A stretch of DNA of 64,000 nt from Alphaproteobacteria bacterium (GTDB lineage: Bacteria; Pseudomonadota; Alphaproteobacteria; Caulobacterales; Hyphomonadaceae). The stretch spans positions 62,001-126,000 of the forward strand of contig JAAEZZ010000010.1 in the NCBI GenBank assembly GCA_018222605.1. Direction: 5' to 3'. Made by a program: the position numbers and the translations under genes. Position 1 is the stretch's first letter. Each line of letters starts with the position of its first letter. Below are positions 36,696-45,347 of this stretch, in pieces. Below the pieces are notes generated by a model that was not told where the DNA came from, did no database searches, and saw only the letters and a list, made by a program, of their open reading frames with translations.

Positions 36696-38306
36696 TCAAT
36701 CTTGTACCATACCGGCTGTTTCATGTCTGACTGGCCGGCGGATAGGACGCCCAGGCAAAACGCTTGTGTCCAGCTCGCCTTCAGCAATCAGTGGTGTGCC
36801 AGCTACAAATACATACTCAAACCCCTCAGAGAGATGAGCCGGGTCAAGATAGGTTGCCTTATCGGAAACACTCGCCAGATCAAACACCACAATATCTGCA
36901 TCGGCCCCAGCCTGAATGCGTCCTTTACGCGCCATGGCAGGAACAGAGTCCTCCATATATTTGGCTGGCAGATAGCTCATCTTTGCGATCGCATCGAGCA
37001 GAGAAATGGCCTCGCGCTCTCGCACATATTGCCGAAGAAATCTGGAGAAGGTGCCAGCACTGCGCGGATGGTTCAGGGCCTCAGCTGGCACAGGCCAAGT
37101 CTCGCCATCATAAGGCTTTCCTGTCGGTGCGAGCCAATCGCCCCCATCGGAGGCAATCAATCCACCCGGATAGAGCACGGACTTGTCAATTACAGACTGA
37201 TGCGCCGGGTTTGTCTCCGGGTTCATAAAATGCACGATGACCGGTGTGCCCGGCGCATCGGCTTGCAATTCATCAAAGGATTCCTCGTCCAACTGTCCCC
37301 TCACGGAGACAAAATCTGTCTTTTTGACGCCACCAAGACGTTCCTGCCATTGAGGCCCGCGGAACAGCGCAGCCCCAATGCTGGTGGCGCCTGCACCATA
37401 CGGATAGGCCTCAACCGTGATGTTCACGCCCTGCCCAATCGCGCCATCGACAAGCTCCACAATGTCATCGATATCGCGCAGGCTGAGGCTATTGAGGTGA
37501 CAGATGTGCATATGCGCGCCGGTCGAAGCCGACACAGCGATCATTTCCTCAAATCCCTCAAACGAGCTTTGAGGTTCGATCGTTGAAAGGAAACGGGCAT
37601 GCGTGTAAGTCGGGACACCATGCTCGGCCGCAACACGGTTCACAAAATTATATTCCTTGCGGCCCGTAGCAGGGGCATAGCCAAGCAGGAATCCGATGCC
37701 GAGCCCTCCCTGATCAAGGCCCTCCTCGACGCGGCTGATAATACCCGCCAGTTCCTGTTCGTCTGCCAGTTCTTCCTGCCACGAACGTTCCTTAAGACTG
37801 TTTTGGAAAAAGCTGAAATCGGCAACAGGCTCAGCCCCGGTCTTTTCCGAAATTCGCGCAGCCGCCCAGCTGACAGAGGCACCATAATTGATGGGCCGCC
37901 CTTCTCTCGCAAGCCGGTCATAATAGTCTGAAACGGGCATGATACCCGCTTCCAGTTCCAGCGCCGTCGTGACCCCGTCAAATGCCTGGGTACGACCGGA
38001 CATGATGGATTGGCCATGTGCGTGATAGTCAATAAATCCCGGTGCGACGACTTTGCCGCTGGCATCGACCATATACGCGCCTGTTATGGCAGCATCTGTC
38101 ACGATGGATATCTCATCCCCCGTTATGCCTACATTGCGTACCGCATCCAATCCGCTTTCAGGGTCAATGACCCTGCCGTTCAGGATCACAATGTCATAAG
38201 CCTGCGCGTCATTTGAGAAAAATTCCTCTACCGCGACACTTGAGGCGCAAGCCTGGATGACCGACATTAGTCCGACTGCGAAAAATGTGTTCAGCAGCTT
38301 CTTCAT
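36696..38306 (-). CDS. N-acyl-D-amino-acid deacylase / D-aminoacylase family lipoprotein
   Basis: The 536-residue protein starts with a lipoprotein-like signal (lipobox VIQAC, Cys20). It belongs to amidohydrolase family 3: DIVILNGRVIDPESG, then the HxH pair His95/His97 (FIDYHAHGQS), further histidines in PTYTHARF and MHICHLNSL, and Asp in LIASDGGDW. The position that is a metal-bridging Cys in D-aminoacylases appears to be Glu here (ALELEAGI). It should release D-amino acids from N-acylated forms. It sits 9 bp after dgcA and 14 bp before the S12 gene in one operon, linking deacylation, racemisation and peptide cleavage. Confidence 0.85.
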   Translation of the reverse strand: MKKLLNTFFAVGLMSVIQACASSVAVEEFFSNDAQAYDIVILNGRVIDPESGLDAVRNVGITGDEISIVTDAAITGAYMVDASGKVVAPGFIDYHAHGQSIMSGRTQAFDGVTTALELEAGIMPVSDYYDRLAREGRPINYGASVSWAAARISEKTGAEPVADFSFFQNSLKERSWQEELADEQELAGIISRVEEGLDQGGLGIGFLLGYAPATGRKEYNFVNRVAAEHGVPTYTHARFLSTIEPQSSFEGFEEMIAVSASTGAHMHICHLNSLSLRDIDDIVELVDGAIGQGVNITVEAYPYGAGATSIGAALFRGPQWQERLGGVKKTDFVSVRGQLDEESFDELQADAPGTPVIVHFMNPETNPAHQSVIDKSVLYPGGLIASDGGDWLAPTGKPYDGETWPVPAEALNHPRSAGTFSRFLRQYVREREAISLLDAIAKMSYLPAKYMEDSVPAMARKGRIQAGADADIVVFDLASVSDKATYLDPAHLSEGFEYVFVAGTPLIAEGELDTSVLPGRPIRRPVRHETAGMVQD

Positions 38307-38315
38307 ATTAGTCTC

Positions 38316-39350
38316 CTACTTCGCCTGCGCGCCACCTGGTGACAGATGCATATTACCCCAGAAGCTGCCGTTCGGGGCCTTCACTTGCGCCCCTGAATAG
38401 GACAACCCGCCAAGATAATCCGAGCTCAGAAGAAGTGGGCCATCAATGTCAACAAAGTCACAAAGCTGCGCAATCACGAAACTGGGGCACATGGAAAGTG
38501 ATGTCCCGCTCATGTTCCCAACCATGACTTTTTTGCCAGCCTCTCGCGCCATGCGCGCTAGTTTTATCGCATTCGTAAGACCGCCGGTCTTGTCCAACTT
38601 GATATTGATCATGCTGTACTTTGAAAGGGCAGCCGGCAGTTCCCCCGTATGCAGGCAGCTCTCATCCGCACAGACATCAATGGGGGACACCATGGTCTCC
38701 AGGGCATCATCGTCCCCTCTTGGCAAGGGCTGCTCCAGCATGGCAACTCCAAGCTCAGCCATCCCTGGCAAAATCTCCTCCAGCTGCTCAGCAGAAAAAC
38801 CCTGATTTGCGTCGACAACCAAGATCGCATCGGGGCGGGCAGACCGGATGGCCGTCAACCGCTCAATAGGCTCTTTAGCATCCAGCTTGATTTTCAGGAT
38901 AGGATAGGCAGCGGCCTCACCGGCCTTGCGACCCATCTCTTCCGGCGTCTCCTCTATGCCAATAGTATAAACCGTGCGGGTCTCCGCCTTTGGGGCAATA
39001 CCCGTCAGCTCCCAGATAGATTTTCCGGTTCGTTGCGCTTCCAGATCCCAGAGCGCACAGTCCAGAGCATTCCGTGCACCGCCCGGCGGCAGCAATTGCT
39101 GCGCCTCTTCAAGTGTTACCCCGCGTTCAATATCAGAACGCACTTTCTCCAACTCATTCCGGATCGTCTCTACAGTATCGTCGAGGTAATAGACCCCAAC
39201 GCCTTCCCCGCGACCAATCTTTCCCTCGCACCCAATTTCCAGGACAACTGTTTCAGATTGCCGAAATTCTTTCCCGGAAATTCGGAAGGGTGTTATGAAG
39301 GGCCATACGGCCCTGTGAATGCTGACGTCGTACTTCAACCCAATACCCAA
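38316..39350 (-). CDS. dgcA: Enolase-superfamily racemase/epimerase, DgcA-like
   Basis: A 344-residue muconate-lactonising-enzyme-type barrel enzyme. Catalytic Lys153-x-Lys155 (LKIKLD) and Lys251 (INIKLDKTGG) flank metal ligands Asp180 (VVDANQ), Glu206 (LEQPL) and Asp229 (CADES). This is the set used for 1,1-proton transfer in dipeptide epimerases and in DgcA, described as an N-acetyl-D-glutamate racemase. DgcN in the same regulon favours DgcA over L-Ala-D/L-Glu epimerase. No ATG opens the frame: TTG at 39350 or at 39338 is the likely start, implying modest translation. A terminator separates it from the receptor gene upstream. Confidence 0.82.
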   Translation of the reverse strand: MGIGLKYDVSIHRAVWPFITPFRISGKEFRQSETVVLEIGCEGKIGRGEGVGVYYLDDTVETIRNELEKVRSDIERGVTLEEAQQLLPPGGARNALDCALWDLEAQRTGKSIWELTGIAPKAETRTVYTIGIEETPEEMGRKAGEAAAYPILKIKLDAKEPIERLTAIRSARPDAILVVDANQGFSAEQLEEILPGMAELGVAMLEQPLPRGDDDALETMVSPIDVCADESCLHTGELPAALSKYSMINIKLDKTGGLTNAIKLARMAREAGKKVMVGNMSGTSLSMCPSFVIAQLCDFVDIDGPLLLSSDYLGGLSYSGAQVKAPNGSFWGNMHLSPGGAQAK

Positions 39351-39402
39351 TTCATCAAGAGTTTATGTTCTCAGGCATGACGATGCGAGAACCGTATGAA
39401 TC

Positions 39403-39434
39403 AAAAAAGTGGCGATCCTCAGGGTCGCCACTTT
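39403..39434 (-). terminator. Rho-independent terminator between TonB receptor 3 and dgcA
   Basis: Read on the minus strand, AAAGTGGCGA pairs perfectly with TCGCCACTTT over a 9-base loop and is followed by six T (39403-39408). It lies 9 bp after the receptor stop and before dgcA, so downstream genes either rely on read-through or have their own weak promoter. Confidence 0.85.
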
Positions 39435-39442
39435 GAAGATGA

Positions 39443-41689
39443 TCAGAACGAGTATCCGACGTTCACACCAATCGTACGTGGGCGAACATAGATACCTGTC
39501 GAGCTGTCCAGACCGGTTGTGTAGACATTGTCAAAGTTTACATCTGTGTCTGTGCGGGTGGACAAGGCACGCTCATCAAAGAGGTTCTTGACGTAGAGAC
39601 CTACGCGCACGGAGCCGTTTGTCGCGTTCCAGCTCACATCCGTGATTGTCCGGGCATCCAGCTTGCCCGCAAAGGTCGCTCTTGGCACAGCGAAACGTGA
39701 TGTCTGCTCGCCCGTGTACACGACACTGCCGCTGAAGCTACCAGTCCAGTCCGGCGTCAGATCATGAGTGTACTGCCATTGAAGCCCTGCCTTGTACTCG
39801 GGAACCATTGGCAATTGCTCACCTTTAACTCCGCCAAAACCGGGCTCATCTTCCTTAAGTTCGCTCTGGGCGTAGGAGAAAGTCGCACCGATCTCAAAAG
39901 CAGAAGTTGGCTTGAATTGCATAGCGGCATCAATGCCATATGCCTCAAGACCACTCTCGGCATTTTGCAGCGTGTTGATACCGTTGGCGATGAGCGGAGA
40001 TTGAACTTTGTCCAGCTCCACCGTCCAGATCGCAGCATCATAATTCACGCGGCCATTCAGAAGCTTGCCCTTTGCCCCTACTTCATAGCTCCAGCCCGAA
40101 TCCGACTCAACGACCGGGAATGTAATGACTTCACCAGTCGATTGATCGGCAAGCGGGATGTTCGGGGACGCAGGACGATAACCATTGGCAATACGGGCAT
40201 AGAGAGACAGGTCATCCGTTGGTCTGTAGCGCCCCGTAAACAGATACGTATCCACCGTATCCTTCACGCTGTCATTTATCGAAATGGGGGGATTTGGGCC
40301 AACAACCAGCAAACCTTCCCCCTTAAAAACGAGACCGACTTCATTTTCGCTGAGGCGGGCGCCCACTGTCACATCCAACTGATCCGTCAGATAATAGGTG
40401 ACATCACCGAAGATCGCATATTCTTCATAATCGTTCGGAAAATAGCTGTTGAAAAGCTTGATGGGCGTTTCCGGTACAACAATCAATTCCTGACTATTGG
40501 TACCTTCTTCCTTGACGTAGAACGCTCCGAGAATCCATTCCAGCTTCTTGTTGGAGTCTGATGTCAGCTTGAATTCCTGAGTGAACCGCTCCGAAGAAAT
40601 GCCGATAATGTTCGTCAATGACTTGGTGGTGCCAGGTGTGAGGCCGAAAATATAGTCAACCTGAATTGCCGATGCAGATTCATCAGACCGCGTATCGACT
40701 GAGTATTCAGACTTGCTGGTCGTGGATGTAAACGTCGCGAAGTCGAAATCGTAATCGAATGTACCCGATACAATGTCGTATTCGTAATTCATCGGTTCCC
40801 GCTGAGCCGTCGTTCCAAACGTACCGAGCGGTGAGTTGTCAGAGGTGAGTGATTCCAGCCTTACACGTGACCCTGCATCTGCCGTGGTCTTCTGGTGAAT
40901 GTACTTGAGACGGAAATCCATCCTCTCATTCGCACGGAACAACATGTCCGCCGCGTATGCCTCGACCTCGGAGGAATCAATATCCTCCGCGAGCAGATTA
41001 CCCGTGTTATCATACTGGTCGACATATCCGCCAAATTCCTGGCGGTAACCTGATAGCGTAATCCCAAGCTTGTCCTTCACCAGAGGGGCGCTGACACGCG
41101 CACTCAGAACATTGCTCATCTCGCCTTCATTGGTCCAGCTCACATCTGCTGAAACAGACCCACGCATCTCCTGAAGCGCCGGCTCCCGGGTGATGTAACG
41201 GGCAATCCCCGAAAGTGCAGATGCCCCGAAAAGCGTACCCTGCGGGCCTTTGACAACTTCAACGCGCTCCAGATCCAGCAGCAAGCCGTCCAGTATGAAT
41301 GTCGCACCAGACGTGAAGGAGCTGCTGCTCGTTAGCGGCGTATCATCCAAATAAATTCCAAAAACGGCGGTATTACCGATTTGTGGAATGCCGCGCGCAG
41401 ACATACGTGTCGCTCCCGGACGTCCAATGTCTTCAGCATAAACACCAGGTGTCAGCTCCACGATGTCCTTGATGCTGGTTTTACCTGCCTCAATAAGCAC
41501 TTGCGGATCAGTGCTACTCACCGATGCCGGAACATCCTGTAGATTTTCTTCACGCCGAGATGCCGTCACCACGATGGTTTCGGCAACATACTCTTCATCC
41601 GCCGCTTCGGATGCATCCTGCGCGAAAGCCGGTACAGCCATCAATGGCATGATCATGGCTATCGCTGTGGTCAGCTTCATCTGTTTCAT
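39443..41689 (-). CDS. TonB-dependent receptor 3
   Basis: A 748-residue receptor. I place the start at the ATG at 41689 (MKQMKLTTAIAM), giving a clean signal peptide ending PAFAQ; GGAGG lies 12 bases upstream. The TonB-box region is AETIVVTASRREENLQDVPASV. The plug has VEVVKGPQGTLFGASALSGIARYIT, and the barrel ends in the strand TIGVNVGYSF with terminal Phe. It heads the minus-strand set receptor-dgcA-deacylase-S12, and two TAATGCNGCATTA-type operators stand before it. Inferred substrate: a D-amino-acid-containing or N-acylated peptide. Confidence 0.92.
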   Translation of the reverse strand: MKQMKLTTAIAMIMPLMAVPAFAQDASEAADEEYVAETIVVTASRREENLQDVPASVSSTDPQVLIEAGKTSIKDIVELTPGVYAEDIGRPGATRMSARGIPQIGNTAVFGIYLDDTPLTSSSSFTSGATFILDGLLLDLERVEVVKGPQGTLFGASALSGIARYITREPALQEMRGSVSADVSWTNEGEMSNVLSARVSAPLVKDKLGITLSGYRQEFGGYVDQYDNTGNLLAEDIDSSEVEAYAADMLFRANERMDFRLKYIHQKTTADAGSRVRLESLTSDNSPLGTFGTTAQREPMNYEYDIVSGTFDYDFDFATFTSTTSKSEYSVDTRSDESASAIQVDYIFGLTPGTTKSLTNIIGISSERFTQEFKLTSDSNKKLEWILGAFYVKEEGTNSQELIVVPETPIKLFNSYFPNDYEEYAIFGDVTYYLTDQLDVTVGARLSENEVGLVFKGEGLLVVGPNPPISINDSVKDTVDTYLFTGRYRPTDDLSLYARIANGYRPASPNIPLADQSTGEVITFPVVESDSGWSYEVGAKGKLLNGRVNYDAAIWTVELDKVQSPLIANGINTLQNAESGLEAYGIDAAMQFKPTSAFEIGATFSYAQSELKEDEPGFGGVKGEQLPMVPEYKAGLQWQYTHDLTPDWTGSFSGSVVYTGEQTSRFAVPRATFAGKLDARTITDVSWNATNGSVRVGLYVKNLFDERALSTRTDTDVNFDNVYTTGLDSSTGIYVRPRTIGVNVGYSF

Positions 41690-41771
41690 TTGCTTTTTCG
41701 TCCTCCAAACTCGAGCCGCTGTTCCCTCGTGCACACTGTATAGATGTGCATTGGCGCCCTCTTGCTTAGAT

Positions 41772-41818
41772 TAATGCAGCATTATTTTCATTTTAAAAGC
41801 AATTATTGCGGCATTATA
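41772..41818 (-). promoter_or_regulatory. Tandem operators and -10 box upstream of TonB receptor 3
   Basis: TAATGCAGCATTA at 41772-41784 is identical to the dgcN-upstream palindrome. A second site, TATTGCGGCATTA at 41804-41816, has one arm mismatch. The copies are 32 bp apart, about three helical turns. Read on the minus strand, the second site overlaps a perfect TATAAT (41813-41818). This arrangement suits a dimeric GntR repressor covering the promoter. Confidence 0.65.
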
Positions 41819-41959
41819 TAAAAATATGACGTTTTTTGTGCAGTTTAAAGCTATTCCGCCAGATATGGCAGCATTCTCCTCCCCCCTCCATAGGATTTGA
41901 GCCAGGATTCTATTGAGTAGGATGAAGAAGCCTCCGGCCAAAGATACCCTCGCTGACAG

Positions 41960-42700
41960 AAATGTTGTGTCACCAGGTTCTGTCTCTAGAGAATGGCTCA
42001 TTACCTAGGGCGGGCGCATGCAGGAGGGATTGGGACTTACTTCATAAGACGCAGTGTCGTCTCTGCCTCACCGATACAGGCGGATCAGGTTCTTATCGGC
42101 AATACGAACGGTCGGCGGCCAGACCGGTCGCAACCGGCACGGAAATACTTATACCCCAGCTCTTTCAAGATGCGTAGGATCTCCGTCGAAGACAGCGACA
42201 GAGGGCTCGATCCTGCGCGGATCGCAAATGAAATAGCGACAGGCGCGAAGCTGATTGTGGATCCGAACCAGAACTGGTCGCCCGTACAGCTTGAAAAACA
42301 CACATCGACTGGGGGCAACTCAATATAGTTCTCTTCGAACACTCCCTCCCTGTCGGCGAGGATGGTTTCCAGGCCTCACTGGAAAGACGAATTGCGATCG
42401 CCGCAGATGAGTCCTTTACCGATGCAGCCTCAATAGCGTCGCTTCGCGATCGCTACGATGTCCTGAATATCAAACTCGACAAAACCGGTAGCCTGACAGC
42501 GACCCTTGAGGTCATCAGAGATCCCGCAAATGCTGAGTTAGACTTCATGATTGGCTGCATGGTCGGCAACTCTCTAGCGATCGCCCCTGCCATCATTATC
42601 GCCCAGCATTGTACCTGTATTGACCTTGACGGCCCGCTTCTACACAGCGCCGATGTAGATACACCGCTCCAATATAGTATTAGCCACCTATGCCAAGCAC
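41960..42700 (+). pseudogene. Decayed DgcA-like / dipeptide-epimerase-family gene
   Basis: Pieces of an enolase-superfamily enzyme appear in order but in different frames. Near 41975-42040 there is a remnant of the LPPGGARNAIDxALWD region. In frame from about 42150 comes ARIANEIATGAKLIVDPNQNW, the metal-ligand strand. After a frameshift near 42280-42310, LFEHSLPVGEDGF, AADESFTDA and VLNIKLDKTGSLT (42331-42500) follow, then IDLDGPLLHS to about 42700. The N-terminal third and a proper start are missing. It lies opposite in strand to the intact dgcA and looks like the wreck of a second racemase. Confidence 0.7.
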
Positions 42701-42735
42701 TGTACGTCACGACATCCTTACACGAGATGCCCCAA

Positions 42736-43128
42736 TCAATCGGCGGTGCTCAATTGTGCCAGATATTCGATTATCGCCGTCCGTTTCTCAGGTCGACGTT
42801 CACCGGGATAAGACATATTGGTTCCAGGCACATGCTTGCGCGGAGACTCTATAAAGGAGTCGAGCTCTTTGGCGTTCCAGACAAAGCCTACGTCTTTCAT
42901 TGCGCGCGAATAACGAAAGCCTTCCAGAATCCCAGCAGGACGTCCCACCACTCCTGCGAGACTCGGGCCCATCAGGGTTTGGCCGGGCACAACCGAGTGG
43001 CAAACGGCACATTGTCTTTTAAAGAGAGCCTCTCCTTCCGATGGTTCATCGGCCAAGGCAACGCCGGAGACCAAAGCCCACAGAACCATGGTTGGAATGA
43101 ATCTCGTGCGAGTGATTGGCATTTTCAT
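42736..43128 (-). CDS. Small periplasmic class I cytochrome c
   Basis: A 130-residue protein with signal peptide (cleavage near VALADEP). It has one haem site Cys40-x-x-Cys43-His44 (CAVCH) and a probable axial Met in GTNMSYPG, the layout of cytochrome c2/c550-type electron carriers. It is transcribed divergently from the amine dehydrogenase operon across 489 bp. A soluble one-haem carrier beside a periplasmic quinoprotein dehydrogenase is a likely electron acceptor taking electrons to the terminal oxidase; this pairing is inferred from position. Confidence 0.85.
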   Translation of the reverse strand: MKMPITRTRFIPTMVLWALVSGVALADEPSEGEALFKRQCAVCHSVVPGQTLMGPSLAGVVGRPAGILEGFRYSRAMKDVGFVWNAKELDSFIESPRKHVPGTNMSYPGERRPEKRTAIIEYLAQLSTAD

Positions 43129-43617
43129 ATCGTCTGCTTCCATGCTGATTCAAGTATTCTGCGGACAGAGATTATTTAAAATACCTGTCGTTCAATGAAC
43201 CTGATATGAAAAATGAAGAGGCATGTGCACAGTCTCTTTGCACACACACCTCTTCGCACACAACGCTTTCGCTCTCTGCTGCACGATCTACAGGCAAGGT
43301 TGTTCGCTGTTGAGGCATGGAAGGAAACCCAGGCGTATTTTTTCGTCCACCTTTGCGAGTTTTTACATCAAGAGAACCACGACGGGCACGAAAGTAATCA
43401 TTACCAATACGATTTTGCGCGATGCATGTGCGGACACGGGACCGATCCGCTTTATCGTCAAAATAAGTCTGGATCACGACCAATCCATCAAAATAACAAT
43501 TGTGTCAGATAGGGTGTCTTAGGGAAGAATTCAGTTTGGCACTCAAAAATTTTAAAGGGCGGTGACGACTTCCGGGGCAAGAGCAAATTTTTTGATCGCT
43601 TTAACGAGGAAGTTCAA
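43129..43617. other. Divergent intergenic region upstream of the amine dehydrogenase operon
   Basis: The 489 bp between the cytochrome c and aauB-like starts contain three overlapping frames of about 100 codons that do not resemble any protein I know and conflict with each other, so I treat them as non-coding. A GAGGAAG ribosome site for aauB lies at its end. The length suggests regulated divergent promoters. Confidence 0.45.
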
Positions 43618-44775
43618 ATGACTAAACACTGGTTCGGCGCATCGTTACTCGCGTTGTCTCTTTCTGTCTCATGGGCCAATGCTCAAGAGACAAGCATACC
43701 TGATCCGATCGAACCCGAGGAACTTACCGTAGAGGCGGAAATATCGCCTGGTGCCAACCTCTTTGTCGTATCACCATCTTGGGGAGGCGCTGGCGCGATT
43801 ACTATTCTCTCTACTGATGATCTTTCCTACAAGGCAAACTTCGCGACAGGAATGACCGCACAGTTCGCACTCGGACCGGATGCAAAGTTCGGCTATTCAT
43901 CATCTGCGTTTCCCGAGCGCATCACATATGGGCCGATAAAAGCCTACCTCCAGAAATTTGACATTAAGACACTTAAGACAACGCAGGAAATCGAGCTCCC
44001 TCCACAGATGGCTCAAACGGCTGCACAGCAACCGGCCTTGGTCATTAGTGCAGACAGCAAATGGGCTTTTGTACAAAATGCGACGCCTGCAACTTCAGTG
44101 TCTGTCGTAGACCTGACGGCTGGAGAAGTAGTTGCAGAAATTCCTAACCCTGGCTGCTGGGGCATCTATCTTGCGGAAAAGGGGTCAAAGTTTTCCAGCC
44201 TTTGCGGCGATGGAACCATGCTGACTGTTCAGCTTACGTCCAAAGGGAAACTGAAGAGCCAAGCGTACAGCGATCAGGTATTCGATGTCGAAAGCGAACC
44301 CCTCTTTGTCCACTCCGTTCGGATAGACGGAAACCTCACCTTCTCGACCTATGATGGCAAGTTCGTCACAATTTCTGATAAAGACAAAAAAGCCAAGCTT
44401 CTGGACAGCTGGTCTTATACGGATGGTATTGAGGGCAATTGGGCACCGGGCGGATACGAGATCCTCGCCTACAACGAACCTAACGGCATCATGTTCGTGC
44501 CGATGCACCCAGACGCTGAAGACGGCAGCCACAAGTTTGGCGCAGAAGAAATTTGGGCCATCGACATGAAAGAGAAAAAGGTTCTCTATCGTTCGCATGT
44601 CGAGCACATGACCCACATCGTTGTGACAGACGATGCGGAGGCGCCGGTCCTGTTCGGTGTAAACAGCCATGGTGGCTCGGTTTATCGCTATGAAATCGAC
44701 CCCACAGCGAAATTTGCCGCGAAGTACACAGGCTCTCTGGAAATCCAGGACGCTGGCTATTTGGTGGTGGAATAA
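43618..44775 (+). CDS. aauB: TTQ amine dehydrogenase large (heavy) subunit, AauB/MauB-like
   Basis: A 385-residue periplasmic beta-propeller protein with a Sec signal (ALSLSVSWANAQ). Family features are the early segment ISPGANLFVVSPSWGGAGAI, repeated blades such as ALVISADSKWAFVQNATP, and the C-terminal region HMTHIVVTDDAEAPVLFGVN. It is slightly shorter than methylamine dehydrogenase heavy chains. The large subunit packs against the quinone-bearing small subunit in an alpha2-beta2 enzyme that oxidises primary amines to aldehyde and ammonia. Gene order B-E-D-A plus a monohaem cytochrome matches the aromatic amine dehydrogenase cluster of Alcaligenes more closely than mau clusters. Confidence 0.85.
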   Translation: MTKHWFGASLLALSLSVSWANAQETSIPDPIEPEELTVEAEISPGANLFVVSPSWGGAGAITILSTDDLSYKANFATGMTAQFALGPDAKFGYSSSAFPERITYGPIKAYLQKFDIKTLKTTQEIELPPQMAQTAAQQPALVISADSKWAFVQNATPATSVSVVDLTAGEVVAEIPNPGCWGIYLAEKGSKFSSLCGDGTMLTVQLTSKGKLKSQAYSDQVFDVESEPLFVHSVRIDGNLTFSTYDGKFVTISDKDKKAKLLDSWSYTDGIEGNWAPGGYEILAYNEPNGIMFVPMHPDAEDGSHKFGAEEIWAIDMKEKKVLYRSHVEHMTHIVVTDDAEAPVLFGVNSHGGSVYRYEIDPTAKFAAKYTGSLEIQDAGYLVVE

Positions 44776-44777
44776 GC

Positions 44778-45347
44778 ATGGGTCAAAGCATGCTTATTCT
44801 TTTACAAACGACTGCTGCGTTTTTCCTGGCCTTGCTGTTTTTGCGCGCAGCACTTCACAAGCTGGGAGACAGGTACCGCTTTCAGGGAATATTGGCTGAC
44901 TACGGACTTGTTCCGGAAAAGGCGCTTAGCTTCATAGCCTTTGCGGCACCTACCCTTGAATTGGCTACGACAGTGATGCTGATTATTCCATCAGTCCGGC
45001 TTGTCGGGGCAGTGCTTGCGGCGAGTTTATTGGCAGGCTACGCCATAGCGATAGCAGTAAATCTCGCACGTGGTCACCACCTTGTGGATTGCGGCTGCGG
45101 TGGAGCACCGGAGCCAATCAGCTGGAAACTTGTCGTCCGGAATGCCGTCCTCGTCGGACTGATCGCACCTACAGCAACGGGTTTGGTGTTCCCCATAGAC
45201 TCCAGCCTCGCGCTGGATGTGACCTCCCTTGGTATCGCTACGCTCGCCCTGCTCGTCTGGATGACGGGAGAGACTATGCTCGCCAATAACCGGCGGATGA
45301 ATGAGGACCTTCCGGGTCCAGCAACAACATGGAGCACTGCACAATGA
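44778..45347 (+). CDS. aauE: MauE/AauE-like membrane protein for TTQ dehydrogenase maturation
   Basis: A 189-residue integral membrane protein with about five hydrophobic helices. The motifs FLRAALHKLGDRYRFQGILADYGLVP and VDCGCGG are typical of MauE. MauE and MauD are needed for export, folding and disulfide formation of the small subunit. MauE carries a Cys pair (DCGCG) that could pass electrons to the thioredoxin-like MauD. It starts 2 bp after the large-subunit stop, and its own stop overlaps the aauD start (ATGA), so translation is coupled. Confidence 0.85.
   Translation: MGQSMLILLQTTAAFFLALLFLRAALHKLGDRYRFQGILADYGLVPEKALSFIAFAAPTLELATTVMLIIPSVRLVGAVLAASLLAGYAIAIAVNLARGHHLVDCGCGGAPEPISWKLVVRNAVLVGLIAPTATGLVFPIDSSLALDVTSLGIATLALLVWMTGETMLANNRRMNEDLPGPATTWSTAQ

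Noticed and set aside
39391-39402. Similarity of GAACCGTATG at 39391 to the one upstream of phyR (16420)
   Set aside because: The shared stretch is short, the contexts differ, and one copy lies beside a terminator. Treated as chance.
43172-43522. Three overlapping ~100-codon frames upstream of aauB
   Set aside because: They conflict with each other on both strands and lack plausible starts, family motifs or normal composition. More likely control DNA.
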